Shown piece after piece: positions 32,926 to 44,046 of a stretch of DNA of 64,000 bases (positions are counted from its first letter, which is position 1; each line of letters opens with the position of its first letter). The position numbers were made by a program, and so were the translations under genes. Origin of the DNA: Paralithodes platypus (Eukaryota > Arthropoda > Malacostraca > Decapoda > Lithodidae); contig CM064492.1 of NCBI GenBank assembly GCA_032716605.1, positions 52,752,301 through 52,816,300 of the forward strand, given 5' to 3'. The notes beneath the pieces were generated by a model. It searched no databases and had not been told where the DNA came from. It saw only the letters and a program-made list of their open reading frames with translations.

Positions 32926-34876
32926 TTGGCGTCCAGATTCCAAGGGCCTGCCCTTTTGACCCCCCACCTCCAAAGCCCTTTCAATGGGGCCTGCCTAACC
33001 GCTCCCACTTTGCTACCTCAACACATAAATTGCATTAATATTGCTAATATATCAGAACAACCTATCCAGCTACCCAGAGGTTTAGAAATTGGAGAACTAG
33101 ATATGTACTCCGAAGAACTAACCCCCCCTGTTGACCCTACTCCCCCCTTTTCCAACCCTCTTCCTGACATACCCTCTACTCTAACCCCCCACCAACAGAA
33201 AGACCTCAAAAACCTCCTTCTTTCATTTCAAGATATTTTCGCCACTTCCAACCGAGATATGGGTAACACCCAAGCCTTACATCACCCCATTCAGACTGTG
33301 GGCCACCCAATCAAGCAACCTATCAGGAGGAAAAAACCCATCCACACCATTCAACATCTAGGGCAAGTAGAAGAAAGCCAACAAGAATTATTAAACAACA
33401 ATCAACGACAACAAAAGCCCGACTGGATCCCGAGAAAACTGTTTAACCAACTATCCAGGCGTGGGGATAACTTATTCACTCTAGAAGGAAAAATTGTGAT
33501 CACCCCCCAAAACGCATTTCCAACTATGCAATCAATACACATGGATAATGGCATCCATTTAGCTAAAAAACGTCTCATCGCCACCTTCCAACAAGTGTAC
33601 TGGACACCATCTCCTTACCCAACCGCCAAAAAGATAACAGAAGCCTGTAGAGCATGTGTCCTAGGAAAAGACAGAACCAGGACACCTGGCCCGCATCACA
33701 TTGGCGACCTCGTCATGATTGCACACCTGCCAGTCCCCTCCAAAATGAAACCTAGATTCAAGGGTCCATTTGAAATCTTATCTGTGACCAACTGCTATCA
33801 AATTACCATTAATTATTTTGGGGAACCATGCACGTTTCGTAACAGACATGTATGTAGATTTCAACCAATCAATGACAATGATATAATGCTCGCTAATCCA
33901 GATCAACATGACAGGTTACCAAATGACAATAATCCCAACTTAGAATCCACAGAGTCCACCCTTCCTGAGCTGCTTCCTCCTTCTTATCCCTCTCGTCACC
34001 TCAAACATCCTTCCGACCTAAACAAGTTACATAAACCTACCCCACCTACCACTAGCCCCTTCCAACATACGCCAGTTCCTACACCTGCTCCCCCTATTCC
34101 TACCCGCACTGTCTCTGCCCATCCAATACTCTCTACTAAAACCACTATCCCTACTCCCACTGCACCTTTCCACACCACAACTGCCCAGCCTTCACCTTCT
34201 ATAACCCTACCTTCATTTTCTCAATCATCAGGTACTCAACCAACCACTCCTATCAACATCAATCTGCCTTCAACTTCTCAACCCCAAGTTAGTCCCTCCC
34301 CCTCTAACAAAACACCTAACCCCACCACCCCTCAACTCCAAGCTACTCCTCCCCCCCCCCCCTCCTATACTATCTTCTCAGATTACTTTACCTACCCCTC
34401 TTACCCCTGTTATAACTAAACCAACTTATGCCTCCAAACTAAAAACTACTTCACCCCTCATCAACACTAGTCCTCAATCCTCTCCTTTGATCACACCGTC
34501 CCCACGCAAACTAAATCGGCCCCCTCTCTCTCACAGCTCAGCTTCTTCCCCCTCCCCTGAGCCTAGTGTACCTCAACCTACCCTAACACCCTCTAAATCC
34601 TCAGTTTGTACGAGATCTGGCCGACGTGTGACACCACCTTCAAACCCACATACAAGAAAGCCACCCGACCAGCCCAGCCCCCCAAAGTTAGTGCAACTAA
34701 ATCCAGCCACCAACACCCAAACGACAAGGCCGTCACTCCACCAGGACCAGTCCTCCTGCAGCCACAGCACCACAACCCTCAACCCCTTCTCCATAAATCC
34801 AAGAGGCCACCATGAAAGTGATAAATGTGGTTTCACTACAAGGCTATACACCAGTACCCATCACCACTACAAATAG
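32926..34876 (+). pseudogene. Gypsy pol remnant: pre-RT linker joined in frame to integrase zinc module and pol tail
   Basis: Residues ~1-145 of the 497-codon frame give the gypsy pre-RT region (LTPHQQKDLKNLLLSFQDIF, then LHHPIQTVGHPI and QPIRR). RT, RNase H and its active sites are absent. The frame goes straight to the integrase zinc module (IHMDNGIHLAKKR ... CRACVLGK), skips the whole DDE core, and resumes in the chromodomain-like C-terminal module (GDLVMIAHLPVP, RFKGPFEIL, FRNRHVCRFQP). A long Pro/Thr/Ser-rich tail follows. A C-run at 34350-34360 shifts the frame; beyond it the usual pol end motif CTRSGRRVTPP appears at ~34610. Start uncertain: upstream is in-frame but stop-containing. 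Confidence 0.8.
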
Positions 34877-35471
34877 CCTGCTACAGCTAGCCAAGGACGC
34901 CAAGGAAGACTGGCAAGTAGAAGTCACACTCGACCCCAACCAACCTACTGATGCCCCCTCTGCAGCATGGTCCCTCATCCTAGGCTATGCCCCAACCCTC
35001 ACCACATCACCGACATCCAAGACCTACCTAATTAGATCGCGAGGTCGCGATTTTTTTTTTAACGAAGGTGGTAAGATGACGGGCCCCCAACCAACGATAC
35101 ACAGAGTGGCCAGCATAACCACTCAGGCAACCTCAAAACCCCAGGACAGACAACGAGGACGTTTACCTGAGTCCCCCCTACGAGTCTGCCGGAATCTACC
35201 TGAGTTGACCATGCCCTGCCGCCCATTCCACAGTTCTCTTTCACACCCCCAGCCATATAAGAAAACGAAGGACTCTCTCAGCCAGTCACAAGCCACCATC
35301 CTCAGCCAACCACAACCGCCCTGGGACCACCAATTAGAACCCTCCTTTTACGTAGCCTCCACCAGAAGTGACGCTCCCTGTATTGTTCTGCCAGATTTGG
35401 AATATGATGAGCACTCCCTCATGCAATCTACTCACCAGCACCCCGGATATTGCAGGAACAGATGGACCTGA
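34812..35471 (+). CDS. Small frame at the 3' end of the gypsy derivative, running into the LTR
   Basis: Starts MKVINVVSLQGYTPVPI at an ATG in a GAGGCCACCATG context, a good initiation context. It encodes ~88 residues before the LTR (ending NEGGK) and continues into LTR sequence for another 130 codons. It overlaps the end of the pol tail in another frame. No transmembrane or signal segment, so no evidence for an envelope protein. Could be a chance frame; function unknown. Confidence 0.35.
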   Translation: MKVINVVSLQGYTPVPITTTNSLLQLAKDAKEDWQVEVTLDPNQPTDAPSAAWSLILGYAPTLTTSPTSKTYLIRSRGRDFFFNEGGKMTGPQPTIHRVASITTQATSKPQDRQRGRLPESPLRVCRNLPELTMPCRPFHSSLSHPQPYKKTKDSLSQSQATILSQPQPPWDHQLEPSFYVASTRSDAPCIVLPDLEYDEHSLMQSTHQHPGYCRNRWT

Positions 35472-36380
35472 TGACGCCTGACACTCCAGGCCCCCGAGGA
35501 TACAACTACAATCCCCTATGTGTATGTCTGAGTATAATTGGAAGACCTGCAAGACAGCTGCTCCAATTTTAGCTTTAAGTGTTTTCTATTTTTCATAGCA
35601 GCCCTGAACCTTCCAGCTGCCCCATGTAATATTGTAATATTACCTTGGAACCAGGCCCATATGATAATACCTGAGTTTCAAGGCTAGGATGTATATGTAC
35701 CTCACAACAACCATTTTTCCTCTTTCCTCTTTACCCCTTTTCTCTCGAGTTCATTGCCCCCTGAAGTAAGAAAATATATGAATAGGACCTCAAAAAAACC
35801 TGAGGAAAGTACACACCACCTCACTTACTGACTAGACATTACTTCACTGGGACAATCTAGTTAAGGTCAGAGTTGCTACGGTGCCCTCCCCTCCCTCACC
35901 ACCTCACTTACTGACTAGGCATTACCTCCATGGGACAGCCCCCCCCCTCGAGAGTGCCCCCTGGACGTTGGCCCCCCTTCCGGATTGCTGAAGGGCCACC
36001 TGTCTGTTGCTTGGCGCCCTGAACCGAGGACCCCTGCTCGAGCTATGGACGTAGGCCTGGACCTAGGACCCCTGCTCGAATTACATAACCAGGCCTAGAT
36101 CGAGGAGCCCCCCTGCCCTCCCAAATACTTAAGTGTTTCTGTGTGTTTCTCTGTTGGTTATTGTTGTGAGGTATTGATTATGTAAATATGTGAACCGTGT
36201 TGTGCCCTGATTTACTTGTGATCTGTGCCCAAGATCCCGTACTTGCATAATAAGTTTCATCCTTCTGAACCTGTGTATTCCAGTGTTAATCTTGTTTTAA
36301 TTCCTTGACCCTTGTTCAAGACTTGATTTAATTTATAACTTACGTATACGTTACATATCAGTGTCATTTACATATATTCA
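35077..36380 (+). repeat. 3' LTR of the deleted gypsy derivative
   Basis: Counterpart of 29543-31161 without the Tc1-like MITE and with a shortened second copy of the 83-bp duplication. Over most of the length differences are few. The upstream AACGAAGGTGGTAAGA purine-rich stretch could be the polypurine tract. Confidence 0.88.
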
Positions 36381-37340
36381 GGCCCCCTACGCTCGCATAT
36401 TTACTGACTACTTGTATGTTGATTTATTACTTGTGAGTTGAAGTCCCAATATATTCCGTGATCAATCCATTTATATAATCGCTATTTACCTTGAACCTAC
36501 GCCCAATTTTCCAACGAGTGCTCAGTGTAATTCCTAAAATCTCTATTCAGTAATCGCATATGAAATATATCTTATAGACGTGCTTTTATGTTCTTGTAAA
36601 TCTTAATGTTGTGATATTTCGAATACCGTGTTTAGGAATTCTGTCCTCCATGTTTAGTGTCATTTCCATCCATCATACACTAATTGTATCTGTATTTCAT
36701 TCACCTCGCCCTGTTAACCCGTTCAGGCCCGAACCTGGTACTGCCTGTTTTAAGTATCAATGAGTAGGACTTCGTCGCCTATGCCTATGTACTAATTGTG
36801 CCTGTACATTTTATTTACCCCGTCCTGTTAACTAGTTCAGAAGCGAATCTGATATTGCATTAAATGTCAATGAGCTAAACTTCGTCATTAGCGCCAATTT
36901 AATTACTAGGTACGATCTACCGATCGATATCTGTTAGTCAATCAGTTCTCACTGTTTGAGATTAAAACTATAAGTATTCATTCAAGTCTGAGTCTTTTGG
37001 AACTCAGTTAGTATTTTGCTTATCTTCGTGTGTCATCTTAATTACGAATATTGAAGATTATGTCTTGATCTAATTTATACTAACCAGTAGATCTATGAGA
37101 ACTACCTTATCACTCTTGTTAAATTCACGTTATTACTTTGCTTTATCTAAGACAAATATAGAAACACGAATTCCTAAGTTCGGTTCGTTATCGTAGCATG
37201 TGTTCAAGTAATATAATTCTGTAATAAGATATAACTTCCTTGAGAGCGATTTTGATACTTCTCAATTACTATAATTAATAATCTCAGCCTTTTCCTGTAA
37301 AGTAAATTAACATGGCACTGCAGCTAGGTTCATAGTTGCA
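36381..37340. other. Non-coding AT-rich DNA with a 112-bp tandem duplication
   Basis: No gene. Two diverged tandem units start at 36680 and 36792 (CTAATTGTATCTG and CTAATTGTGCCTG), each containing a CCTGTTAAC block. Confidence 0.6.
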
Positions 37341-37344
37341 TTGA

Positions 37345-37822
37345 CACTCAACGAGCGGCTAGGTCGGTAAATTCTACTACCTGCCAAGCGGGTGGTTTTA
37401 CCCTAAACAAGCTTATTTCTGTGCTCTTTTCCATGCATAAACAAGAGCCAGAGCATAATACAATTATGTATCCCTGAAAGGGTGTTAATTGAGCTTTCCA
37501 ATGACACCTGAACCATCCTTCTACGATCACTGGTTGTCTTGCAACGATCGTGCTTCCAAAGGGCAAAATCGCTAAAATACGGTCATTTCGTTACATAATT
37601 ACGTGTGTAGCAAGGGAGGGAGGGTGGATGTGTGTGTAGTATATGTCAGTAGGCCCACGGCAACCGTGGCGAGTGGTCATGAGGCAACCTATGCTCCTCC
37701 CGTCGCTCGTCTCTCTCGCAGAGCCAATATTGTGCCAATATTGCACACAGACTTAAGTCGGGCCCCGCCACATAGTCCTTTCTTCTCCATACGGACTTAA
37801 GTCGGGCCCCGCTAAAGAAGGG
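37345..37822 (-). mobile_element. TTAA-flanked MITE, family C, copy 3 (diverged, inverted)
   Basis: A 478-bp element ending at TTAA 37823-37826. Read on the minus strand it starts CCCTTCTTTAGCGGGGCC, then has two GGGGCCCGACTTAAGTC blocks matching the subterminal motifs of 14975-15450. The left flank is TTGA (37341-37344), a one-base decay of TTAA, before CACTCAACGAGCGGC. Confidence 0.82.
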
Positions 37823-37826
37823 TTAA

Positions 37827-38007
37827 CTAGAAAAAGTATTATTTACCATCTCAGTTCACTTGGTGACCTTCCCAGTGACCTGACCAGAGGGCAAGCTCAC
37901 GCGGTTAGTTTTAAAAGGGTCAGCTGAGCCCCACGCGTGACTCGCCTTGTCTCTTGTGACAGTATCTTTATAACCTCAACTCTTATCATAGTTACCCTAG
38001 GATCATT
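37827..38007. other. Short non-coding spacer
   Basis: Nothing recognised. Confidence 0.4.
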
Positions 38008-38015
38008 ATCTAGGG

Positions 38016-38808
38016 CAAGGGTTCCCAACCTGGGGTACATGTACCCCCAGGGGTACATTTGCATTTCTCAGGGGGTACATAGGGGTCTGAGAGAATAACC
38101 ATAGTGTACAAAACATGGTGTTCTAATCTACAGGCAGATTGCACAAAGTTGTGTTTTTATCAATTTCCTCATTTCAGTAAGCAAAACTTATATTAAAATT
38201 GGCAAGAATGTAGTTACCGGGTGGAACGCCCGCCTTAAAGTACGGGACGCTCGCAATCATGTTCCCGTCTATTTTGACTGCCGTGGGATACAATAATAGG
38301 TTGTGCCCCCTCACCTCCCATGACTTATTGTCATCGTCATATATATTGCCAGCAGGGGTCAAATAACAGACAAAATATACGGGAACTTAACCGCGAGCGA
38401 TCTACCTATGTAAACATGACGACCGTCGGACTGTACACCCGGATACTACATCTTTCCCTTAAAATGAGGTGACTATTCCATTTTTGTTCACTATTATGTG
38501 ACTTCCTGCGGCCCACAATCTGTATTGGATGTGAAACAATCAGGTATGTATACCAACTCGAGACAGCTGCAGTACCGCCCGATAATGTCCGAGTATGTGA
38601 CAAATCAAAATATTTTATAGTCACCGAGTTCATTTTATTGATAATATTAATACTAAGATCCCTATGCAGTCTACACATACATGTTTCATAATAAAATAAT
38701 ATAAAATTGACATAATTTTATCCGCTTCTATCCTCAATTGTTAGGGGTACATGGGTACCTATCAGAATGCCAAGTGGTACAAAGAAACAAAAAGGTTGGG
38801 AACCCCTG
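38016..38808 (+). mobile_element. hAT-like non-autonomous element with 8-bp target duplication
   Basis: Ends CAAGGGTTCCCAACCTGGGG and the complement of CAGGGGTTCCCAACCT, the common hAT MITE terminus. Flanked by ATCTAGGG (38008-38015) and ATCTAGAG (38809-38816), 7 of 8 identical. 793 bp, no coding frame of note. The left end also forms a small hairpin around GTACCCCCAGGGGTAC. Confidence 0.88.
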
Positions 38809-38816
38809 ATCTAGAG

Positions 38817-39937
38817 TATTGAAGTCTCTTTGAAAACGGAAGATATTCGCCTCTCATTTATTATTGCATTGAAGGTTAAAATTGATCCTTGTACACTATG
38901 TCTCTATGTATGTTTTCCACATGATCTGATTTAATGCTAGACTCTCACTAATGAGTTATTCTGGTATCAGTAACATTGTTCTGAAGTAAGGACAATATAT
39001 ATGTGTTACTATTGTGGGATCCTCCCTTATGATCCTGCCCATTACCATAACCTTATGCTTATTAAATAATACCTTCGTATATGTTCTTCCTGGTGTTGTT
39101 ATTGAGTATTATATTGAACCTTTGCATTCCATTTTTACTGTATCTAGAACCTACTCGATACGTCCCTGTCAAGTATATTTAAGTCCATCAAACCAGAACT
39201 GGATTGTGTTACGGACTGTATCACGGGAAATAAGCTATCAATACCCGGCACAACAAATCCCTTCACCACCATTACGTAACTTTCATTATATTCTGGGTTT
39301 CCATTAGACGATCTCCTTTAGGTTGTAATTTACCTCTACGACTCACAGGTGTAGGCTAAATGCGATATCAATAAACCGTCTGAATATCATGGGTTCTTCT
39401 TAAACTGCATAATATCGCCTAACTTTAGAGTAATACGGTAGCATAAAATGTGCAAAATAGATGAACTAAGTCTCAGGCGTGTCCACGATCATATATTGTA
39501 TGATTTGATACTGCAGTCTGTTTCATTCCAAAGATTCGTTTCGTCACGGAAGGACATAAATCATGGTATAAAGGTTTCGACTGTATCCCGAATCTAAACC
39601 CTTGAGTATTATGCCGCGTGCTGACAGTTTATTCTGGCCATTATTAAACGATTTGATACAGCTTAGGAAGGATATGTGGGAATTAAAAGGGTAAAGACAT
39701 AAACGAACCTCCGAAATATAAGTCTTAGATAAACAAGTAATAAGATTTCATTCAGTTATGGGTACAATACCTTCTCAAATTTTGGCCACAACTGAGTGTA
39801 TAGTCACGATCCCTAATATATTAAATACTCTCTTGGCCCAAGGGAAGTCGAATCCAGGGTTGACGAAATGTTAGGTGAGCGGACACGGTTATAGTTGAAA
39901 ATGGTTCACGAGGATGGAAAGCAGTACTTCACACATA
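38817..39937. other. Non-coding AT-rich DNA with a family E relic
   Basis: No gene. About 39593-39700 resembles the left half of MITE family E (TATTCTGGCCATTATTAAACG, then CAGCTTAGGAAGGA), without clear ends. Confidence 0.5.
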
Positions 39938-39941
39938 TTAA

Positions 39942-40313
39942 GGGGGCCCACCTCGCTTTTTTTTTTATCTTTCTCTTCCTCTCTCTTTGGCTTGTATCCA
40001 TTCGGCACCATTCAGCCTACTGTTTAAAAAGTTTACCCCCATCCAGGTGTCAATATTTTCCTGGCGAGCGGAGCCAGCATATTTATATTTTTGTTTTGAC
40101 AGCAAGCTAAATTTGTACATTTTTCGATAGAAACATGTCTCTGGCGAAGCCAGATTTTTCCATACAATGCTGGCTCCCTATCGCTCACCAGGAAGATATC
40201 TACACCTGGATGGGGATAAACGTCCTTAAACAGTTGGCTGAATGGGGCCGAATGGATAGAAGCCAGAGAAAGAGAGAAAAGGAGAGAAAGATAAAAAAAG
40301 CAGATGACCCCCC
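39942..40313 (+). mobile_element. Foldback-type TTAA element, family D
   Basis: A 372-bp element between TTAA 39938-39941 and 40314-40317 that is almost entirely an imperfect palindrome: GGGGGCCCACCTCGC ... against the complement of GGGGGGTCATCTGC, continuing through the TCTTTCTC tract, CCATTCGG and CCATCCAGGTGT blocks to a loop near 40095-40130. Transcribed either way it would form a long hairpin. Its ends start GGG, unlike the CCC of families A-C and E. Confidence 0.85.
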
Positions 40314-40317
40314 TTAA

Positions 40318-40797
40318 CACGAACATTGTTGCTGTCTCTTGCCACAAAAATACAGTCATGGAGTTTGACTGATAATATTGTCATTAAATGCAACATATTA
40401 GGAAATGCATTTTTACCATTTCATGCACTCTTTGAATGCGTTAATAATGGGTTTCTCATATATACAGTATTGTGAACCCGTTCCCTGTGCAAAATAGGTT
40501 GTCTTGGGTGTTCACAATACTCACGAAACACCGAGCTAATTTTAAAGCAGTGATTAGCCATCAACATTCATAAGATTACTAATACCTCGAATATTACTGC
40601 TCATATTAATACTTGCAATACCTGATACAATCGTAACAAAACAGTGTATTTGTTATTGTGGTGTCCTTGAAATACAAACAACGTAACACATTACAGCAAT
40701 GGATTCAATGCTGCTTCATAACTGTGCTCACGAGTTGTGGTTCGGGTGAATGAACGTCTCATCATAAAGTGGCCGTGTCCGCTCGCCTGACACTTCT
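40318..40797. other. Non-coding AT-rich DNA
   Basis: Nothing recognised beyond short chance frames. Confidence 0.4.
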
Positions 40798-40801
40798 TTA
40801 A

Positions 40802-40976
40802 CCCCTACTGTACCGGTGACATCCTTTTGATTATATTCTGGCAATGATAAGACGATTTTATTCAGCTTAGGAAGGACCTCTAGCCATAGTAAGGCTTCAA
40901 ACTATCTCAACTAACCCTTTTAATTACCTCATATAACTAAAATAAAACATAGCACACATCGCTGATACTCAGAGGG
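40802..40976 (+). mobile_element. TTAA-flanked MITE, family E, copy 1
   Basis: A 175-bp element between TTAA 40798-40801 and 40977-40980. Left end CCCCTACTGTACCGGTGACA, inner block ATTCTGGCAATGATAAGACG, then CAGCTTAGGAAGGACC; the right end is the complement of CCCTCTGAGTATCAGCGATG. Confidence 0.82.
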
Positions 40977-41143
40977 TTAATCTTGGCTTTGACACAACTC
41001 GAGCCAAGGGGGCAAAGAAATTAAGGATCGTAACTGTACATGTATCAGGGGAACACAATATCTACAAGGCATTACGGAACAGGGAACGGAAAGTTGAGGA
41101 AATAGAATAGTTATGCTTCGTTACAGTTTCCTTGATTAATTAA

Positions 41144-41347
41144 TCCTTTGAGCACCAGCGACGTGTGTTATACTTTATTCTAGCTATATATAAACGATAT
41201 TATGTAGCTTAGGAAGGATATTTGGTCATTAAAATGGTAGGTTGTGATAGTTTGAAGCCTTACTATTGCCAGAGGTTCTTCCTAAGCTGAATAAAATCAT
41301 CTAATAGTTGCCAGAATATGATGCAAAGTCTGATGGTATTGCATGGG
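41144..41347 (-). mobile_element. TTAA-type MITE, family E, copy 2 (diverged)
   Basis: Left flank TTAA (41140-41143), right flank decayed to TTAT (41348-41351). The left end TCCTTTGAGCACCAGCGACG matches the complemented right end of copy 1. Inner inverted pair TAGCTTAGGAAGGATA / TTCCTAAGCTGAATAAAA. Confidence 0.7.
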
Positions 41348-41351
41348 TTAT

Positions 41352-41837
41352 GGGCTTCACTAAGTGCTTCAGTTTTCACACTCAAACTCCCGCCTCACAC
41401 ATGCGTATCCATCAATATTGAACATCCTTTATACTAACTCATATGACTGGGTTACATGGATATGGTATAATGACCGCTGTTGTATTATGTCCCGTGCAAT
41501 AATCCGTGCACAAATAACCTGAACACGAAGCGGATAAATCAAGTGCTTTGATTTGATTCAGCTGTTCCATTGATTGAAGTATGAGTTAAGCCTCCGGTGA
41601 TTCGAACCAACTATAAGGCCTCGTGCAGTGATTGGTTGGCGGGTGAGGCAGTCAGGACATAGTGAAATACGTCATCAGTTTGAGTTAATAGTTTGTGCAG
41701 TCGAGATCCCTACCGCATTTATTCACCACACAAGGGACTTGAGTTCTCGAAATGGAGTTCTAGTCCTGACGCTATTCTCGACTTGCAGTGTGCTTGCTTA
41801 ATAATCCAGGTGGGTTGATAGCCTCTGAAGTCCTATT
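41352..41837. other. Non-coding DNA
   Basis: No gene. A tRNA B-box-like GGTTCGAATC occurs on the minus strand near 41608, without an A box or tRNA fold. Confidence 0.4.
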
Positions 41838-42215
41838 TTAACTAATCCACAACACCCACCTATCCCCCCCCCCCTTCAACCCCCCACTCCACTCCAACCC
41901 ATCCAACTCCACTCCAACCCCAATCCAATCCAACCCCCTCCACTCAAACCCCAATCCACTCCACCCCACCCCACTCCACTCCAACTCAACCCACTTAACT
42001 CCAACCCTCCCCACTCCACTCCACGCCACTCCAACCTACCCCACCCCCTCCACTCCAACCAATCCCATTTCACTCCAACCCTCCCTACTCCACTTCACCC
42101 CACCCTACTCCACTCCAACCCACCCTACTCCACTCCTATGCAACCAACCCCACCCCACTCCACTCCAACCCACCCCATTCGACTCCACTCCATCCAAACA
42201 GACCCCATCCAGTAC
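41838..42215 (+). repeat. Degenerate C/A-rich repeat (CCACTCCAACC)n
   Basis: About 380 bases of 5-11 bp units built from ACTCC, AACCC and ATCC. No fixed period. The minus strand gives spurious Trp/Gly-rich frames. Confidence 0.85.
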
Positions 42216-42915
42216 AGTTTGGATACTTATTACAGTACCCGTATGGTGACTACAGTATAGTGTTTGATACCAAAACTTGCTTTGTGGAATCTAGCCCGAT
42301 GATAATTAGAAAAAGGAACTAGCCCAGCGTTTAGAGCGCCAGTCATACTCTTGAAAATGTTAAGCGTGGATATCGTTTGTTGTTACTCCCTAAAAACACG
42401 TCTTCCTTATGCATTAAACAAAATATAAGGAAAAACAATTGTAATGGAAAACGGGAACAACCGGTACACCCTGAAAGACGATCAAACTAACCTGCACATT
42501 TGTTTTCATTGATGACGGAAGTGGACTAAACGAAGCAAAATAGTCAACAGGAGTAGCTGTAAGAAAAAAAAACGTGTTCAGCACAGCGTATGGAAAGGTA
42601 TGAGTATTTGGAATTATTGTCGGGTATTCTGCAGAACAACTACTCCTTTATTACGGGATGTTTTGTAGCTTGTTTTTTGTTTTGTTTTTTTGTGCTCTTG
42701 CCTTAATTAAGGAACCTTATAGATGCGCGGATAATTGCCACTTTTCTAGTTTCGTAAATTTTATTTTCACTCCCCTATAAAATGTTCAAGAGGCCTCCTC
42801 AGCCTGGTAATTCTGCAGAACAACTACTCCTGTTTTTTTTGTTTTTTTTGCTAGCATTCAAGGAGACTACTGCAGGACACTTCTTCTTACCTCTGACCGG
42901 GTATAGGCTATTCTA
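42216..42915. other. Non-coding DNA
   Basis: No gene. A GGTATTCTGCAGAACAACTACTCC block occurs at about 42622 and, diverged, at about 42808. Confidence 0.45.
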
Positions 42916-43345
42916 TTTTTTTTTTTTTTTTTTTTAAAGAGACAATGAACGGAGGAAGGAAAAACACAGATAAAACAAAAAGGTCCATGTGCCTAAAGGC
43001 ATCCTCCATTCATAAAATGTTTGTAACAACTGGATTTAAACATTTGTAGATTGTAAGTTTGTGGAAAGCAATTCGAGGGAAGTGAATTCCAAAGAGTAGT
43101 AGCTCTGGGGATAAATTAATTCTGATAAGCAGAAGTTCTGCATTGTGGAGGAGAAAGTGTAAATTCATGGGCGCTCTCAGCTGCCCTAGTTCTACGGGGA
43201 AAGATGTGGAGAGGCGGCACAATTGAAGCAAGTGCCTCGGAACAATTGCTGTGAAAATATCTGTAGAATAATGCAAGGAATGCAAAGTTTCTTCGTATGG
43301 ATAATGTAGGAAGGTCCTGTGTGATTGCAGGGTTATTGATTAATC

Positions 43346-44013
43346 GGACATTTTTTATTTTAATACCACGAATTTTCGGAGTGTTTTTATAAAAGAAATT
43401 GTTCATTTGCATTAATATATAGTGTTTGTAATTAAATAGAAATCTCGGGAAAACCTATTTTCCCCATTAGGCCTATTGATCGATGTTGAGACACGCCCCC
43501 GATAGTGATTTGAAAAGACATTAGCCTAACTTAACAACCTTACCTAACCTAACCTAGTATTATGGGTGGGGGCTGCTGCCCCCACACCCCCGCTGGTTGA
43601 GTACTAATCCCTTGGTAAAAAAAAAAAATAATTGGCTGTCGATTATACGAAGTAGAAAAAAAGTCTATGAAGTCTACGGTGTTTACTCTGCAATCTTCAG
43701 CTTTGATTGTACATTGATAACGGGAAAGTACCGTATTGACAACCTTGTTACGAAAATTAAATTTTAGTACCATACTTTTATATTAGGTTTTTCCGAGGGT
43801 TTAACAAATTTTCATATGATTTTTAGAGCTATCGATAACTAGAAGTACCGTATTGACAACTTTGTTACGAAAAAGGCATTTTTGTACCATACTTTATTAT
43901 TAAGTTTTGCCGAGGGTTAAAACACATTTTCTTATGATCTTTAGAGCATATAGATTCAATATTTATCTTCAAATATATCAAAAAAATTTGTGGTATTAAA
44001 ATAACATTGAACC
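43346..44013 (+). mobile_element. GG-TIR DNA element 1 with 8-bp duplication
   Basis: A 668-bp insertion flanked by GATTAATC (43338-43345 and 44014-44021). Ends GGACATTTTTTATTTTAATA and the complement of GGTTCAATGTTATTTTAATA share an ATTTTAATACCAC core. The uninterrupted LINE sequence at ~18980 confirms the insertion point. Contains a TTAGG-like block and a G-rich block (43530-43600). No transposase. Confidence 0.85.
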
Positions 44014-44046
44014 GATTAATCCAATAGCTTTATTTTGAATTTTGTC

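Larger units (their letters stand above)
29543..36380 (+). mobile_element. LTR-bounded, internally deleted Ty3/gypsy derivative
   Basis: Two long direct repeats (29543-31161 and 35077-36380) enclose a 3.9-kb interior with one gypsy pol-like frame lacking the enzymatic domains. The repeats start TGACGGGCCCCC and end TATTCA. I see no clear target duplication or primer-binding site, so the outer ends are approximate. This looks like a non-autonomous derivative that depends on a related autonomous element. Confidence 0.8.

Noticed and set aside
34812..35471. Envelope gene of the gypsy derivative
   Set aside because: No signal peptide, transmembrane segment or cleavage site; kept only as a small unassigned frame.
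41590..41625. tRNA or tRNA-derived SINE on the minus strand
   Set aside because: Only a B-box-like GGTTCGAATC; no A box at proper spacing and no cloverleaf.
41838..42073. Trp/Gly-rich minus-strand proteins
   Set aside because: Translation of a C/A-rich simple repeat.
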